Assembly (NCBI RefSeq): GCF_900996225.1
Contig: NZ_CAAJGL010000134.1
Location: 124,001-188,000, forward strand
Direction of reading: 5' to 3'
DNA from: Paraburkholderia sp. BCC1884
Lineage (GTDB): Bacteria; Pseudomonadota; Gammaproteobacteria; Burkholderiales; Burkholderiaceae
Length of the DNA stretch: 64,000 bases
Positions 1 through 7,935 of the stretch are shown here, piece after piece; position 1 is the stretch's first letter, and every line of letters starts with the position of its first letter. The translations under genes were made by a program, and so were the position numbers. The notes under the pieces are model-generated. The model had not been told where the DNA came from, made no database searches, and saw only the letters and a list, made by a program, of their open reading frames with translations.

Positions 1-124
1 CCATCGTGTCGGGCGCTTTCGGCTGGGTCTGCGCTTTCGCAGCGCTATAAACGCCTGCGGCGCCAATCAGGAGAACGGCTAGCAGCGGGCGGAAAATGCG
101 TCTTGAAGACACGCGTAACTCCAT
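1..124 (-). CDS. 5' end of a secreted protein gene (truncated by window edge)
   Basis: The reverse strand reads an N-terminus with basic residues (SSRRIFRP), a hydrophobic core (LLAVLLIGAAGVY) and a signal-peptidase-like AKA-Q site, so the product is exported. Only about 41 codons are inside the window. Two in-frame starts are possible: ATG at 124, or GTG at 112, which has a GGAG ribosome binding site six bases upstream and may be the true start. The mature start (QTQPKAPDTM) resembles the lead-in of small periplasmic c-type cytochromes, but no CxxCH motif is visible, so that is only a guess. The gene is divergent from copC. Confidence 0.55.
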   Translation of the reverse strand, partial: MELRVSSRRIFRPLLAVLLIGAAGVYSAAKAQTQPKAPDTM

Positions 125-500
125 CAAATTCGGGGGACCTGACCGAACTTCGAGCGGTTCGGTGTGAAGGGCAGCCGGCGCCGCGGCGACGCGGAATTCT
201 ATCATCGAAGGGTAATGATGACTATTTGCCACATTAGAGAAGCTTCCTGGTGTAACAGCCATGCGACAGTTTGACGCGGATCGCGTTTCAATTGACATGC
301 CTGCTATCCCGAATTGTCTTCCCGATCAACGCACTAAGCCGGTCTCCGGCCATCGGCTCCACAAAGCGGGTTGAACCGAAGCCCGTGTCGACCATCGAAG
401 CGTACACTTCCGGGCTCGCCGGTGCGCTGCGGGGTGTTTTTGCCTCTGCGCGCCGGGTTGCACGCCCATCGTTTTCCTGTTCATCCGCTATCGGTCTTAC
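125..500. other. Intergenic region between divergent genes
   Basis: These 376 bases separate the truncated minus-strand gene from copC. No convincing gene is present; the open frames here run through non-coding sequence into copC in other frames. A TTGACA-like hexamer occurs near 290, but no good -10 box follows at the right spacing, so no promoter is called. No Shine-Dalgarno sequence precedes copC. Confidence 0.5.
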
Positions 501-878
501 ATGACGCTATTCCATTTTTCCCGTCCGGCGCTGCGCGCGTTGGTGCTCGGCGCTGCGACGCTGCTGGCGACCTCCACCGCGTTCGCCCATGCGCATCTGA
601 TATCGAGCGAGCCGGCTGCGAACGCCGAAGTCGCCGCGCCCGCCGAAGTGACGATCCATTTCACCGAGCCGCTCGAGCCGGCTTTCAGCAAGATCACGCT
701 GGCCGACGTGGCCGGTAAGGCCGACGTGCCAGCTGTCTCGCAGGTCGATCAGAACGACGCCAAGGTCATGCGCCTGCCGCTGCCGCAGTTGAACGCGGGC
801 CGCTATGCGGTGCATTGGACCGCGGTGGCCACGGACGGCCACCGCACCCAGGGCGACTTCGCGTTCAACGTCAAATGA
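501..878 (+). CDS. copC: CopC-type periplasmic copper-binding protein
   Basis: A 125-residue exported protein of the CopC/YobA family. The signal peptide runs to about residue 29 (TSTAFA) and the mature protein begins HAHLISSEPA, giving the N-terminal histidine that CopC uses for Cu(II). Asp112 and His114 (DGH) near the C-terminus match the other ligands of that site. The Met-rich Cu(I) site of some homologues is not evident. The stop overlaps the copD start (ATGA), so the two are co-translated. Known role: the periplasmic copper carrier working with CopD in uptake or tolerance. The family is clear; the physiological direction is not. Confidence 0.93.
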   Translation: MTLFHFSRPALRALVLGAATLLATSTAFAHAHLISSEPAANAEVAAPAEVTIHFTEPLEPAFSKITLADVAGKADVPAVSQVDQNDAKVMRLPLPQLNAGRYAVHWTAVATDGHRTQGDFAFNVK

Positions 879-1807
879 GCTTCGACGGACTCTGGATCGG
901 GCAGGTCGCCATGGCCGCGCTCATGAACGTCGCGTTTGCGTTTGCCGTCGGATCGGCGCTGCTCGGTGCGTGGCTCGCCAACGACGCCCAGCAGAAAATT
1001 TCGCCGGCGCGCCCCGCCTGGTTGCGTGCGCAACGCGCCATGCTGACGGCCACCGTCGTGCTGGTGCTCGCGGACCTCGGCTGGCTGCTGTACCAGGCGG
1101 CGTCGATGGGCGGCGTCGCCTTGCCGGCCGCGATCGGCCTGGTGCCGACCGTGCTCACGCAAACCCACGTCGGCTACGGCTGGAGCGTGGCGTTTGCCGG
1201 CGCGCTGGTGTTGCTCGGCACGGCCATGACCGCCTCGACGGGCATGCTGCGCAATGCGCTGCTGTGGCTGGCGGTGATCGCCGTTGCCGCCGGCAAGGCG
1301 TCGCTCGGTCATGCCGCCGATGCCGGCGTGGCCTCGGCCGCGATCGGCATGCAAACGTTGCACGTGCTCGTCACGAGCGTGTGGGGCGGTCTGGCGATGG
1401 CGGCGGGCCTTTCGGTGCTACCGGCGCTCGGCACTTCGACCGCGCGCGGCATGTTGATCCGCACGGCGACGCAGGTGTCCAACGTGTCGGTGGTGGCGGT
1501 CGGGCTGGTGCTGCTGTCGGGCATCTTCAATGCCGTGCGCGGCTCGGGCGGCTCGTTCGAGGCGATCCAGTCGAGTACGTGGGGCCACGTGCTGATGCTC
1601 AAGCTCGCACTCGTCGCGATGGCGCTCGTGCTCGGCGGACTGAACCGCGTGTCGGCGCTGCCGCGCCTGCGCCGCACGGCTTCGACGGTGGACGCGCATA
1701 CCTTCGTCAACGTGATCTATCTCGAAGCGCTGGCGATGATCGGCGTGTTCGTCGCGGCGGCCGCGCTGTCGCATAGCGTGCCGGCGTTTGCGGCACTGGG
1801 CGGCTGA
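875..1807 (+). CDS. copD: CopD-family copper transport membrane protein
   Basis: A 310-residue integral membrane protein with about eight hydrophobic segments, beginning MSFDGLWIGQ. The ATG overlaps the copC stop by four bases, which fixes the start in preference to an in-frame ATG at 815 inside copC. It fits the CopD domain family, including a conserved histidine in a membrane segment (LHVLVTSVWGGL). Together with CopC it forms a periplasm-to-membrane copper module. The stop codon TGA (1805-1807) abuts a hexanucleotide tandem repeat. Confidence 0.9.
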   Translation: MSFDGLWIGQVAMAALMNVAFAFAVGSALLGAWLANDAQQKISPARPAWLRAQRAMLTATVVLVLADLGWLLYQAASMGGVALPAAIGLVPTVLTQTHVGYGWSVAFAGALVLLGTAMTASTGMLRNALLWLAVIAVAAGKASLGHAADAGVASAAIGMQTLHVLVTSVWGGLAMAAGLSVLPALGTSTARGMLIRTATQVSNVSVVAVGLVLLSGIFNAVRGSGGSFEAIQSSTWGHVLMLKLALVAMALVLGGLNRVSALPRLRRTASTVDAHTFVNVIYLEALAMIGVFVAAAALSHSVPAFAALGG

Positions 1808-1852
1808 AGCCGAAGCCGAAGCCGAAGCCGAAGCCGAAGCCGAAGCCGAAGC
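1807..1852. repeat. Hexanucleotide tandem repeat (AAGCCG)7
   Basis: Seven perfect copies of AAGCCG run from 1807 to 1848, followed by a partial AAGC. The array starts on the last base of the copD stop codon. It is open in several frames, creating spurious Ala-Glu and Phe-Gly repeats, so ORFs through it are artefacts. Length change would be in steps of six and would not alter CopD. Confidence 0.95.
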
Positions 1853-1898
1853 GGGCGGTCCGCGTTGCCTTATCTCTGCAACACCACGTCCGCTTCAT

Positions 1899-1930
1899 AA
1901 AAAAACGCCGCACAGCAAAAGCGTGCGGCG
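1899..1930 (-). terminator. Rho-independent terminator (minus strand)
   Basis: Inverted arms CGCCGCAC (1906-1913) and GTGCGGCG (1923-1930) flank a 9-base loop. A run of A on the plus strand at 1899-1905 gives a U-tract on the minus transcript. It lies about 45 bases after the stop of the YodC-like gene. Confidence 0.8.
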
Positions 1931-1976
1931 CAAACACACGGTCGCCTGGCGGTGGCCAGCAATCCGTTACTGCTCT

Positions 1977-2216
1977 TCAGGCGGCAAGCGCGTGGCTTGC
2001 CCGCTCCAGGGTCTCCTCCGGAAACATCTCCTGCTGTAATTCGCCTGCGTCGCTGATCCACTGACAGATCAGCCAGTTGCCCGGCGCGAACAGCACTGGT
2101 CCGCTCCAGCTTGCCGTCATTGGGCGTCCGCCGGATTTAAGCCGCAGCACTTCGCCTGCGCGAAACGCCACTTTCGGCACCCGCGTCGGCCGTACCAGAC
2201 GTTTGATCAATCGCAT
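1977..2216 (-). CDS. YodC-family (DUF2158-like) small protein
   Basis: A 79-residue protein starting MRLIKRLVRP. The central sequence has the family pattern: FRAGEVLRLKSGGRPMT, then CQWI, then a terminal FPEETL element. This matches small bacterial YodC-like proteins of unknown function with a predicted beta-barrel fold. An in-frame upstream extension to 2399 overlaps the neighbouring gene and is Arg-rich, so I reject it. The gene follows a small membrane protein gene on the same strand with a 14-base gap and ends before a terminator. The function is unknown. Confidence 0.72.
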   Translation of the reverse strand: MRLIKRLVRPTRVPKVAFRAGEVLRLKSGGRPMTASWSGPVLFAPGNWLICQWISDAGELQQEMFPEETLERASHALAA

Positions 2217-2230
2217 GGCCGGGCCGTCGC

Positions 2231-2533
2231 TTATTCGAAGCCGAGCCGGTGCCCGAGAATCGGCGCACAGAAGAGGGCAATCGCGCAGCCTGCAGCCTTG
2301 CCTTCGAGTTCGGCGCCAGCGGCACGCGAGCCGTACATATGCGTCAGCAGATCGAACAGTTGCGGCAGGCAGTACACCACGGCCGCAGCGATGAAGCATT
2401 TCTCGATCACCGAGATGCGCCAGCCGCGTTCGAACGCCAGGAACGCGCCGACGATGCGCAGCACGCCGAATGCCACCAGCGCGCCGACGGCGGCCTGTTC
2501 GCGAATCAAATAGTCAGGAAGGAATTCGCCCAT
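2231..2533 (-). CDS. Small membrane protein, unknown function
   Basis: A 100-residue protein (MGEFLPDYL start) with three predicted membrane helices: around AAVGALVAFGVLRIVGAFLAF, CFIAAAVVYCLPQLFDLL and CAIALFCAPILGH. The ATG at 2533 has a GGGGAA Shine-Dalgarno about seven bases upstream, better supported than in-frame ATGs at 2566 and 2608. It probably forms a two-gene transcript with the YodC-like gene. I do not recognise the family. Confidence 0.6.
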   Translation of the reverse strand: MGEFLPDYLIREQAAVGALVAFGVLRIVGAFLAFERGWRISVIEKCFIAAAVVYCLPQLFDLLTHMYGSRAAGAELEGKAAGCAIALFCAPILGHRLGFE

Positions 2534-2760
2534 GATGTTCCCCGATGCTCGTGTTGTTTCCATCATTTGAGCAAGGAGTGGGCCAAGTGTATGTCTGGTG
2601 CCGAACAAACGGCGTGAGAGCCTTTCTGGGAAAGGCTTTGGGCTAAATATCGAGGCATCCAGAAAGGGCCGGAAAACGGCTGTTCGAGGCCGTTTGGTCC
2701 GGAGTGTTACGTTACTGCGACGGCCTGCGCGTCACGTCCCCGTAACGCGCAGGGCGCGTC

Positions 2761-2787
2761 TCATCGACGGGACCTCATCGACGGGAC
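2761..2787. repeat. Short tandem direct repeat
   Basis: TCATCGACGGGAC occurs at 2761-2773 and again at 2775-2787, separated by one base, in the spacer downstream of the galactonate transporter gene. No function is apparent. Confidence 0.8.
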
Positions 2788-2802
2788 GTGGTGCGGTCGG
2801 TT

Positions 2803-4092
2803 CTAGCGAATCCGCTCGATCTTGCCCACGAGGAACAGATAGGACAGCGCGCCCACCACCCCCACCGCACTCATGAACACCAGCGCCGGACGGAAGTCGT
2901 TATTCCTGACGATCAGCCCGATCACCACCGGCACGCAGATCGACGACAGGTTGCCCATCAGGTTGAACATGCCGCCGGTGAGGCCGAGCAATTCCTTCTT
3001 CGCCATCGACGACACCAGCACCCACGTGATCGACGAAAAGCCGCTACCGAAGAACGCGATCGCCATGAACAGGATCACCATGGCAGGCGTCTCGACATAG
3101 TTCGCGCCGACGATCGCCGTGGACAACAGCAGGCCCGTCACGATCGGCACCTTGCGCGCGACGGTGGCCGATACGCCGCGCCGGATCATCCAGTCCGACA
3201 GCAAGCCCGACGCGAGGATTCCGACGAACGCCGCCAGAAACGGCACGGCCGCCATGAAGCCGGCCTTCAGGAAGTCCATGTGCCGGTATTTCACGAGGTA
3301 GGTCGGGAACCAGGTGAGGAAGAACCACAGTGTCGAAGTGACCGCGATCTGCCCGATATACACGCCCCAGAGCTTGCGGTTTCCGAGCACCGCGCGCCAG
3401 TCGGCGGCGGTGTAGCGGGTGCGGGCGCGGCGATTGTCGGCCAGATCGATCAGTCCGCCGCCCGCACGGATCGTCTCGAGCTCGGCTTCGTTGACGTCGC
3501 CCGCCTCGGACGGCTCCCGATACACCGTGTACCAGACGAGCCCCCAGCCGATGCCGATCGCGCCGGTCAGAAAGAACACGCCTTGCCAGCCGAAGTGCTG
3601 TTGCGTGAGCACCAGGACCGGCGTCAGGAACGCGAGCCCGACGTACTGGCCGGACGTATAGCTGGCGATCGCGCGAGCCCTTTCGTTATCGGGAAACCAC
3701 GTCGTGACGACGCGGTTGAGCGTCGGATAGGCGGGCGCTTCGAGTGCGCCGAGCAGCACACGCAGCGACAGCAGCACGGCGAACGCGCTGGCGAAGCCTT
3801 GCAGAATGGTCGCCAGCGACCACAGTCCGATGACCAGCGCCAGCAACAAACGCGGCCGCGTGCGGTCCACCAGCATGCCGCCGGGAATCTGCAGCAACGC
3901 ATAGGACCAGCCGAACGCGGAAAACACCAGGCCCATTTCGGCCGGATCGAGTTGCAGGTCCTGCGCGATCGCGGTGGCGGCGATCGACAGATTGCTGCGG
4001 TCCAGATACGTGATGACCACGGTGATGAACAGCATGGCGAGCAGGCGGTGGCGCTTGCCGGTCGCTCGCGACTGGATGTGGGTTGTCTCCAT
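2803..4092 (-). CDS. dgoT: MFS transporter, anion:cation symporter family (probable D-galactonate:H+ symporter)
   Basis: A 429-residue transporter with twelve predicted membrane helices. The first loop carries the ACS-family signature YLDRSNLS, followed by GWSYALLQIPGGMLVDR. Adjacency to dgoD makes D-galactonate or a related hexonate the likely substrate. The ATG at 4092 has AGAGGA upstream. A longer frame to 4233 includes a Cys/Arg-rich leader that overlaps the dgoD terminator, so it is rejected. A terminator separates it from dgoD, so expression is by read-through or its own promoter. The substrate is inferred from context only. Confidence 0.85.
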   Translation of the reverse strand: METTHIQSRATGKRHRLLAMLFITVVITYLDRSNLSIAATAIAQDLQLDPAEMGLVFSAFGWSYALLQIPGGMLVDRTRPRLLLALVIGLWSLATILQGFASAFAVLLSLRVLLGALEAPAYPTLNRVVTTWFPDNERARAIASYTSGQYVGLAFLTPVLVLTQQHFGWQGVFFLTGAIGIGWGLVWYTVYREPSEAGDVNEAELETIRAGGGLIDLADNRRARTRYTAADWRAVLGNRKLWGVYIGQIAVTSTLWFFLTWFPTYLVKYRHMDFLKAGFMAAVPFLAAFVGILASGLLSDWMIRRGVSATVARKVPIVTGLLLSTAIVGANYVETPAMVILFMAIAFFGSGFSSITWVLVSSMAKKELLGLTGGMFNLMGNLSSICVPVVIGLIVRNNDFRPALVFMSAVGVVGALSYLFLVGKIERIR

Positions 4093-4192
4093 CGAGGTGG
4101 TCCTCTGGTTGGTTCTTCTACCGGCGCCACGGGCCGTTGAAATACAGAAACGAAGGCACGCACACGCACACGCAAACTCGCTGCGGGCGCGC

Positions 4193-4222
4193 AAAACAAA
4201 AACGCCGCCCGCAGGCGGCGTT
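4193..4222 (-). terminator. Rho-independent terminator after dgoD
   Basis: A perfect inverted repeat, AACGCCGCC-CGCA-GGCGGCGTT (4201-4222), is followed on the minus transcript by a U-rich run (4193-4202, one interruption). It lies 12 bases after the dgoD stop and before the transporter gene. Confidence 0.82.
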
Positions 4223-4233
4223 CGTTCATGCAA

Positions 4234-5382
4234 TTACCATTCCGCGACGCTGCCGTCCTCGTGACGCCAGACCGGATTGCGCCAGCGGTGACCGACCTTC
4301 GCCATCTCGCGCACCTTCTCCTCGTTGACCTCGATGCCGAGACCCGGGCCTTGCGGAATCGACACGAAGCCGTCTTCGTATTTGAAGACTTCCGGGTTCT
4401 TGATGTAGTCGAGCAGGTCGTTGCCCTGGTTGTAGTGAATCCCCAGGCTCTGTTCCTGGATGAACGCGTTGTAGCTCACCGCGTCGATCTGCAGGCAGGT
4501 TGCCAGCGCGATCGGTCCGAGCGGGCAGTGCAGCGCGAGCGCGACGTCGTAGGCTTCGGCCATCGACGCGATCTTGCGGCATTCGGTAATCCCGCCTGCA
4601 TGCGACGCGTCCGGCTGAATGATGTCGACGTAGCCGCCCGACAGGATGTGCTTGAAGTCCCAGCGTGAATACAGACGCTCGCCCAGGGCGATCGGCGTAT
4701 TGGTCTGGTTGACGATGTCGCGCAGCGCCTCGGCGTTTTCCGACAACACCGGCTCTTCGATGAAGAGCAGCTTGTACGGGTCGAGTTCCTTCGCCAGCAC
4801 CTTTGCCATCGGCTTATGCACGCGGCCGTGGAAGTCCACGCCGATGCCGATGTTCGGGCCGACCGCCTCGCGCACCGCCGCGACGTTGTTGATGACGCCT
4901 TGCACCTTGTCGAAGGTGTCGATGATCTGCAGCTCTTCCGAGCCGTTCATCTTGATCGCCTTGAAACCGCGCTCGACCACGGCGCGCGCGTTGTTGGCGA
5001 CGTCGCTCGGGCGGTCGCCGCCGATCCACGAATACACCTTGATCTTGTCGCGCACCTGGCCGCCCAGCAGCGCATGAATCGGCACGCCGTGATGCTTGCC
5101 CTTGATGTCCCACAACGCCTGGTCGACGCCGGCGATCGCGCTCATCGTGATCGGGCCACCGCGGTAGAAGCCCGCGCGGTACATCACCTGCCAATGGTCT
5201 TCGATCAGCAGCGGGTCCTTGCCGATCAGGTAATCGGACAGCTCTTCCACCGCCGCGGCCACCGTGTGCGCGCGGCCTTCGACCACCGGCTCGCCCCAGC
5301 CGACGATGCCTTCGTCGGTTTCGATCTTCAGGAAGCACCAGCGCGGCGGAACGATAAAGGTTTCGAGCTTGGTGATTTTCAT
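4234..5382 (-). CDS. dgoD: D-galactonate dehydratase
   Basis: A 382-residue enolase-superfamily dehydratase, the same length as E. coli DgoD. It converts D-galactonate to 2-keto-3-deoxy-D-galactonate in the cytosol. Metal ligands Asp183, Glu209 and Glu235 and the catalytic His185 (VDFHG) and His285 (ALHCPLGP) fall at the positions expected for DgoD. It is the first gene of the minus-strand unit, transcribed away from the GntR regulator across a palindromic operator. The kinase (DgoK) and aldolase (DgoA) of the pathway are not in the window, so the later steps must be encoded elsewhere. Confidence 0.96.
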   Translation of the reverse strand: MKITKLETFIVPPRWCFLKIETDEGIVGWGEPVVEGRAHTVAAAVEELSDYLIGKDPLLIEDHWQVMYRAGFYRGGPITMSAIAGVDQALWDIKGKHHGVPIHALLGGQVRDKIKVYSWIGGDRPSDVANNARAVVERGFKAIKMNGSEELQIIDTFDKVQGVINNVAAVREAVGPNIGIGVDFHGRVHKPMAKVLAKELDPYKLLFIEEPVLSENAEALRDIVNQTNTPIALGERLYSRWDFKHILSGGYVDIIQPDASHAGGITECRKIASMAEAYDVALALHCPLGPIALATCLQIDAVSYNAFIQEQSLGIHYNQGNDLLDYIKNPEVFKYEDGFVSIPQGPGLGIEVNEEKVREMAKVGHRWRNPVWRHEDGSVAEW

Positions 5383-5454
5383 GGTGTGCGTCTCCTTGGC
5401 TTCGGTGCCGGCGAAATAATCGAGGATTCACATGCTACAACAAAAGCGCCTTTA

Positions 5455-5475
5455 AGTACTATTAATAGTACTATT
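5455..5475. promoter_or_regulatory. Palindromic operator for the GntR regulator (candidate)
   Basis: AGTACTATTAATAGTACT is a perfect 18-bp palindrome (5455-5472). It overlaps a second palindrome, AATAGTACTATT (5464-5475), giving two direct copies of AGTACTATT 12 bp apart. It sits between divergent dgoD and the FadR-type GntR gene, where such regulators bind. The position would cover promoters in both directions. Confidence 0.75.
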
Positions 5476-5503
5476 GGCCAAATGGTGATTCAGACAACCT
5501 GCG

Positions 5504-6253
5504 ATGCCGGATAATCGCGCTCGTTCCGGCCCCGTTCCGATATCAAAAGCGCCGCAAGGCCGCTGGGAGAAAGTTATTCAGCACGATCTGCATGGGCGCG
5601 TCGCCCATCTGCTCGCGACCGCGATCCTGCGCGGCGACTACGCGCCCGAGTCGATCCTGCCGCGCGAAGCGGAGTTGATGGACACGTTCGGCGTGAGCCG
5701 CACGGTGTTGCGCGAAGCGCTGCGCACCTTGACCTCGAAAGGGCTGATCGAGTCGCGGCCGCGCGTCGGCACGCGTGTACGGCCGAGAACCGCGTGGAAT
5801 CTGCTGGATGTGGATGTGCTCGACTGGTACTCACGCGTCGCCGAGCCGATGGCGTTCGCGCTCAAGCTGCAGGAAATGCGCGAGATGATCGAGCCGTACG
5901 CGGCCGGATTGGCGGCGGCTTCGCACACGACCGAGACGTTCGACGCTCTAGCCACGGCTCACGCCGCGATGGTGGCGGCGCGCAATGTCGACGAATGGGT
6001 GCGGGCCGATCTGCAGTTTCATGTGAGCGTGCTGAGCGCTTGCAGTAACGAATTGCTGATTCCTCTCGGCACGCTGATCGAGCGTACGCTCGAAGCGCAA
6101 TTGCGCCTGAATGCGAAACGCGCGGACGTTTTCAACGCGTCGCTGGGCGAGCATACGGCGGTGTTCGAAGCGATTCGCGACCGCGACGCCGACGCGGCGC
6201 GCGCGGGCATGGCCGGTCTGCTGGGCGTGACGCGCGGACGGATCGAAGGCTAG
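5504..6253 (+). CDS. dgoR: GntR-family regulator, FadR subfamily (DgoR-like)
   Basis: A 249-residue regulator. A winged helix-turn-helix spans about residues 30-100 (LPREAELMDTFGVSRTVLREALRTL, then SRPRVGTRV), followed by an all-helical FCD ligand domain with an acidic/His metal pocket pattern (FHVSVLSAC, HTAVFEAI). The divergent position next to dgoD and the intervening palindrome make it the likely galactonate-responsive repressor. The N-terminus is about 20 residues longer than E. coli DgoR, and the ATG at 5504 is the only upstream start in frame. The name is assigned by family and context. Confidence 0.87.
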   Translation: MPDNRARSGPVPISKAPQGRWEKVIQHDLHGRVAHLLATAILRGDYAPESILPREAELMDTFGVSRTVLREALRTLTSKGLIESRPRVGTRVRPRTAWNLLDVDVLDWYSRVAEPMAFALKLQEMREMIEPYAAGLAAASHTTETFDALATAHAAMVAARNVDEWVRADLQFHVSVLSACSNELLIPLGTLIERTLEAQLRLNAKRADVFNASLGEHTAVFEAIRDRDADAARAGMAGLLGVTRGRIEG

Positions 6254-6292
6254 CCGGTGCGGCGGTTCGGCGCCGCGCCGGACGCCGTCCTT

Positions 6293-7831
6293 TCAATCCA
6301 TCGCCGCATGCGCCACCGATGCATCCGGCGCGTTGTGCGTCGGTCGGATCAGCAACAGCAGCGGAATCACCAGCAGCGTCGCCATGAACATCAGTTTGAA
6401 GTCGTTCAGGTAGGCGATCATCGACGCCTGCTGCGTGATCGACACGTTCAGCGCCGCCATGTCGTAAGTCGAGCCGCTGCTCAGCATCGGCTGGATCGCC
6501 GGATTGAAGGGCGTGACGTTCGCCGCGAGGTCCGCGTGTGAAACCTGTGTGTTGCGCGTCATCAGCGTCTGTACGATCGAAATGCCGATACTGCTGCCGA
6601 TGTTGCGCATCAGGCTATAGGTCGCGGTGCCGTCGGCGCGCAATTCGGGGGTGAGCGTGGAGAAGGTCAGCGCGCTCAACGGCACGAATACGAGGCCCAG
6701 CCCGAAGCCCTGGATCACGCCCGGCCACACGATGTCCGATGCCGACAGCACCATCGTGTATTGCATCATCTGCCAGAGCGCGAACGCTGAAATCAGGAAG
6801 CCGGCAAGCAGCAGCAGCCGCGCATCGATGCGCTTCAACAGGCGCCCGGCAATTAGCATCGCGATCATGGTGCCCGCGCCGCTCGGGGCGGTGACTAAAC
6901 CCGTGGTCGCAACCGGATAGTTCATCAGGTTTTGCAGCATCGGCGGCAGCAGTGCGCGTGTCGCATACATCACCGCGCCGATCACGAAGATGAAGAACGT
7001 GCCGGTGGCGAAGTTCGGGTCTTTCAGCAACTCGTATTTGAAGAACGATTTCTTGCCGACCGTGGCCGTATGCACGAGAAAGAACGCGAAGCTGATCGCC
7101 GCGATCAGCGCTTCGATGACGATTTCGTGCGAGCCGAACCAGTCGAGTTGTTCGCCGCGATCGAGCATCGCCTGCAAGCCGCCGATCGCCAGACCCAGCG
7201 TGGCGAAGCCGAATGCATCGAACTTCGCGTCGTGTTTGGGTTCATGCGACGGCAGGAAGGTCGCCACGCCGAACAGCGCAAACGCGCCGATCGGCACGTT
7301 GATGAAAAACACCCAGCGCCAGTTGTAGCTATCGGTTAGCCAGCCGCCGAGCGTCGGTCCGAGAATCGGCCCGACCATCACGCCCATGCCCCACACCGCC
7401 ATCGCTTGCCCCTGCTTTTCGCGCGGGTTGATGTCGAGCAGGATGGACTGCGACAGCGGCACCAGCGAGGCGCCGAAAACTCCTTGCAGCAAACGCGAAG
7501 CGACGATCTGCGTGAGCGTCTCCGACAAACCGCACAGCGCCGACGACACCGTGAAGCCGCCGATCGCCACGATCAGCAGGCGCTTCACGCTCAGCCGGTC
7601 GGACAGCCAGCCGGTGAGCGGCGTGGCAATCGCGGCGGCGACGATGTACGAGGTCAGTACCCACGTGATTTCGTCCTGCGACGCCGACAGCGTGCCTTGC
7701 ATATGCGGCAGCGCCACGTTGGCGATCGTGCTGTCGAGCGTCTGGATCAGCGTCGCCAGCATGATCGAGACCGTGATCATCGGCCGGTTGAGGGGCGCGG
7801 CGGCGGTTGCCGGCGGGGAAACGGAGGACAT
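6293..7831 (-). CDS. DHA2-family MFS efflux transporter (EmrB/QacA type)
   Basis: A 512-residue protein with fourteen predicted membrane segments. It shows DHA2 signatures: LDSTIANVALPHMQGTL in helix 1, WVLTSYIVAAAIATPLTGWLSDR, and motif C-like GPILGPTLGGWL. Members export drugs or metabolites using the proton gradient. No EmrA-type adaptor adjoins, so it is either a stand-alone inner-membrane pump or uses a partner elsewhere. It is divergent from a MarR gene with a shared palindrome, implying MarR-controlled expression. Substrate unknown. Confidence 0.9.
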   Translation of the reverse strand: MSSVSPPATAAAPLNRPMITVSIMLATLIQTLDSTIANVALPHMQGTLSASQDEITWVLTSYIVAAAIATPLTGWLSDRLSVKRLLIVAIGGFTVSSALCGLSETLTQIVASRLLQGVFGASLVPLSQSILLDINPREKQGQAMAVWGMGVMVGPILGPTLGGWLTDSYNWRWVFFINVPIGAFALFGVATFLPSHEPKHDAKFDAFGFATLGLAIGGLQAMLDRGEQLDWFGSHEIVIEALIAAISFAFFLVHTATVGKKSFFKYELLKDPNFATGTFFIFVIGAVMYATRALLPPMLQNLMNYPVATTGLVTAPSGAGTMIAMLIAGRLLKRIDARLLLLAGFLISAFALWQMMQYTMVLSASDIVWPGVIQGFGLGLVFVPLSALTFSTLTPELRADGTATYSLMRNIGSSIGISIVQTLMTRNTQVSHADLAANVTPFNPAIQPMLSSGSTYDMAALNVSITQQASMIAYLNDFKLMFMATLLVIPLLLLIRPTHNAPDASVAHAAMD

Positions 7832-7849
7832 GAGTGGACGGGGCCGTGA

Positions 7850-7873
7850 ATATACTAAGCATGCTTAGTATAT
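7850..7873. promoter_or_regulatory. 24-bp perfect palindrome, probable MarR operator
   Basis: The half-site ATATACTAAGCA is followed immediately by its exact reverse complement. TATACT in each arm could serve as a -10 element in either direction. It lies 18 bp upstream of the transporter start and before the MarR gene, the standard place for a MarR-type operator. Confidence 0.8.
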
Positions 7874-7935
7874 CGGGTGCGGTCGCCGGCGCCATCCGGA
7901 ATTATGCGGAGCCTGAATTACAGGCTTCTCCTGTC

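Noticed and set aside
1707..1937. Phe-Gly repeat and Ala-Glu repeat peptides across 1807-1852
   Set aside because: Products of the hexanucleotide repeat in other frames, not genes.
2673..2695. Hairpin AAAACGGC/GCCGTTT downstream of the galactonate transporter
   Set aside because: Short stem with a weak U-tract 110 bp after the stop; not strong enough to call a terminator.
2788..4140. 450-codon open frame on the plus strand over the transporter gene
   Set aside because: Arg/His/Asp-rich shadow of a real gene on the opposite strand; no recognisable domain.
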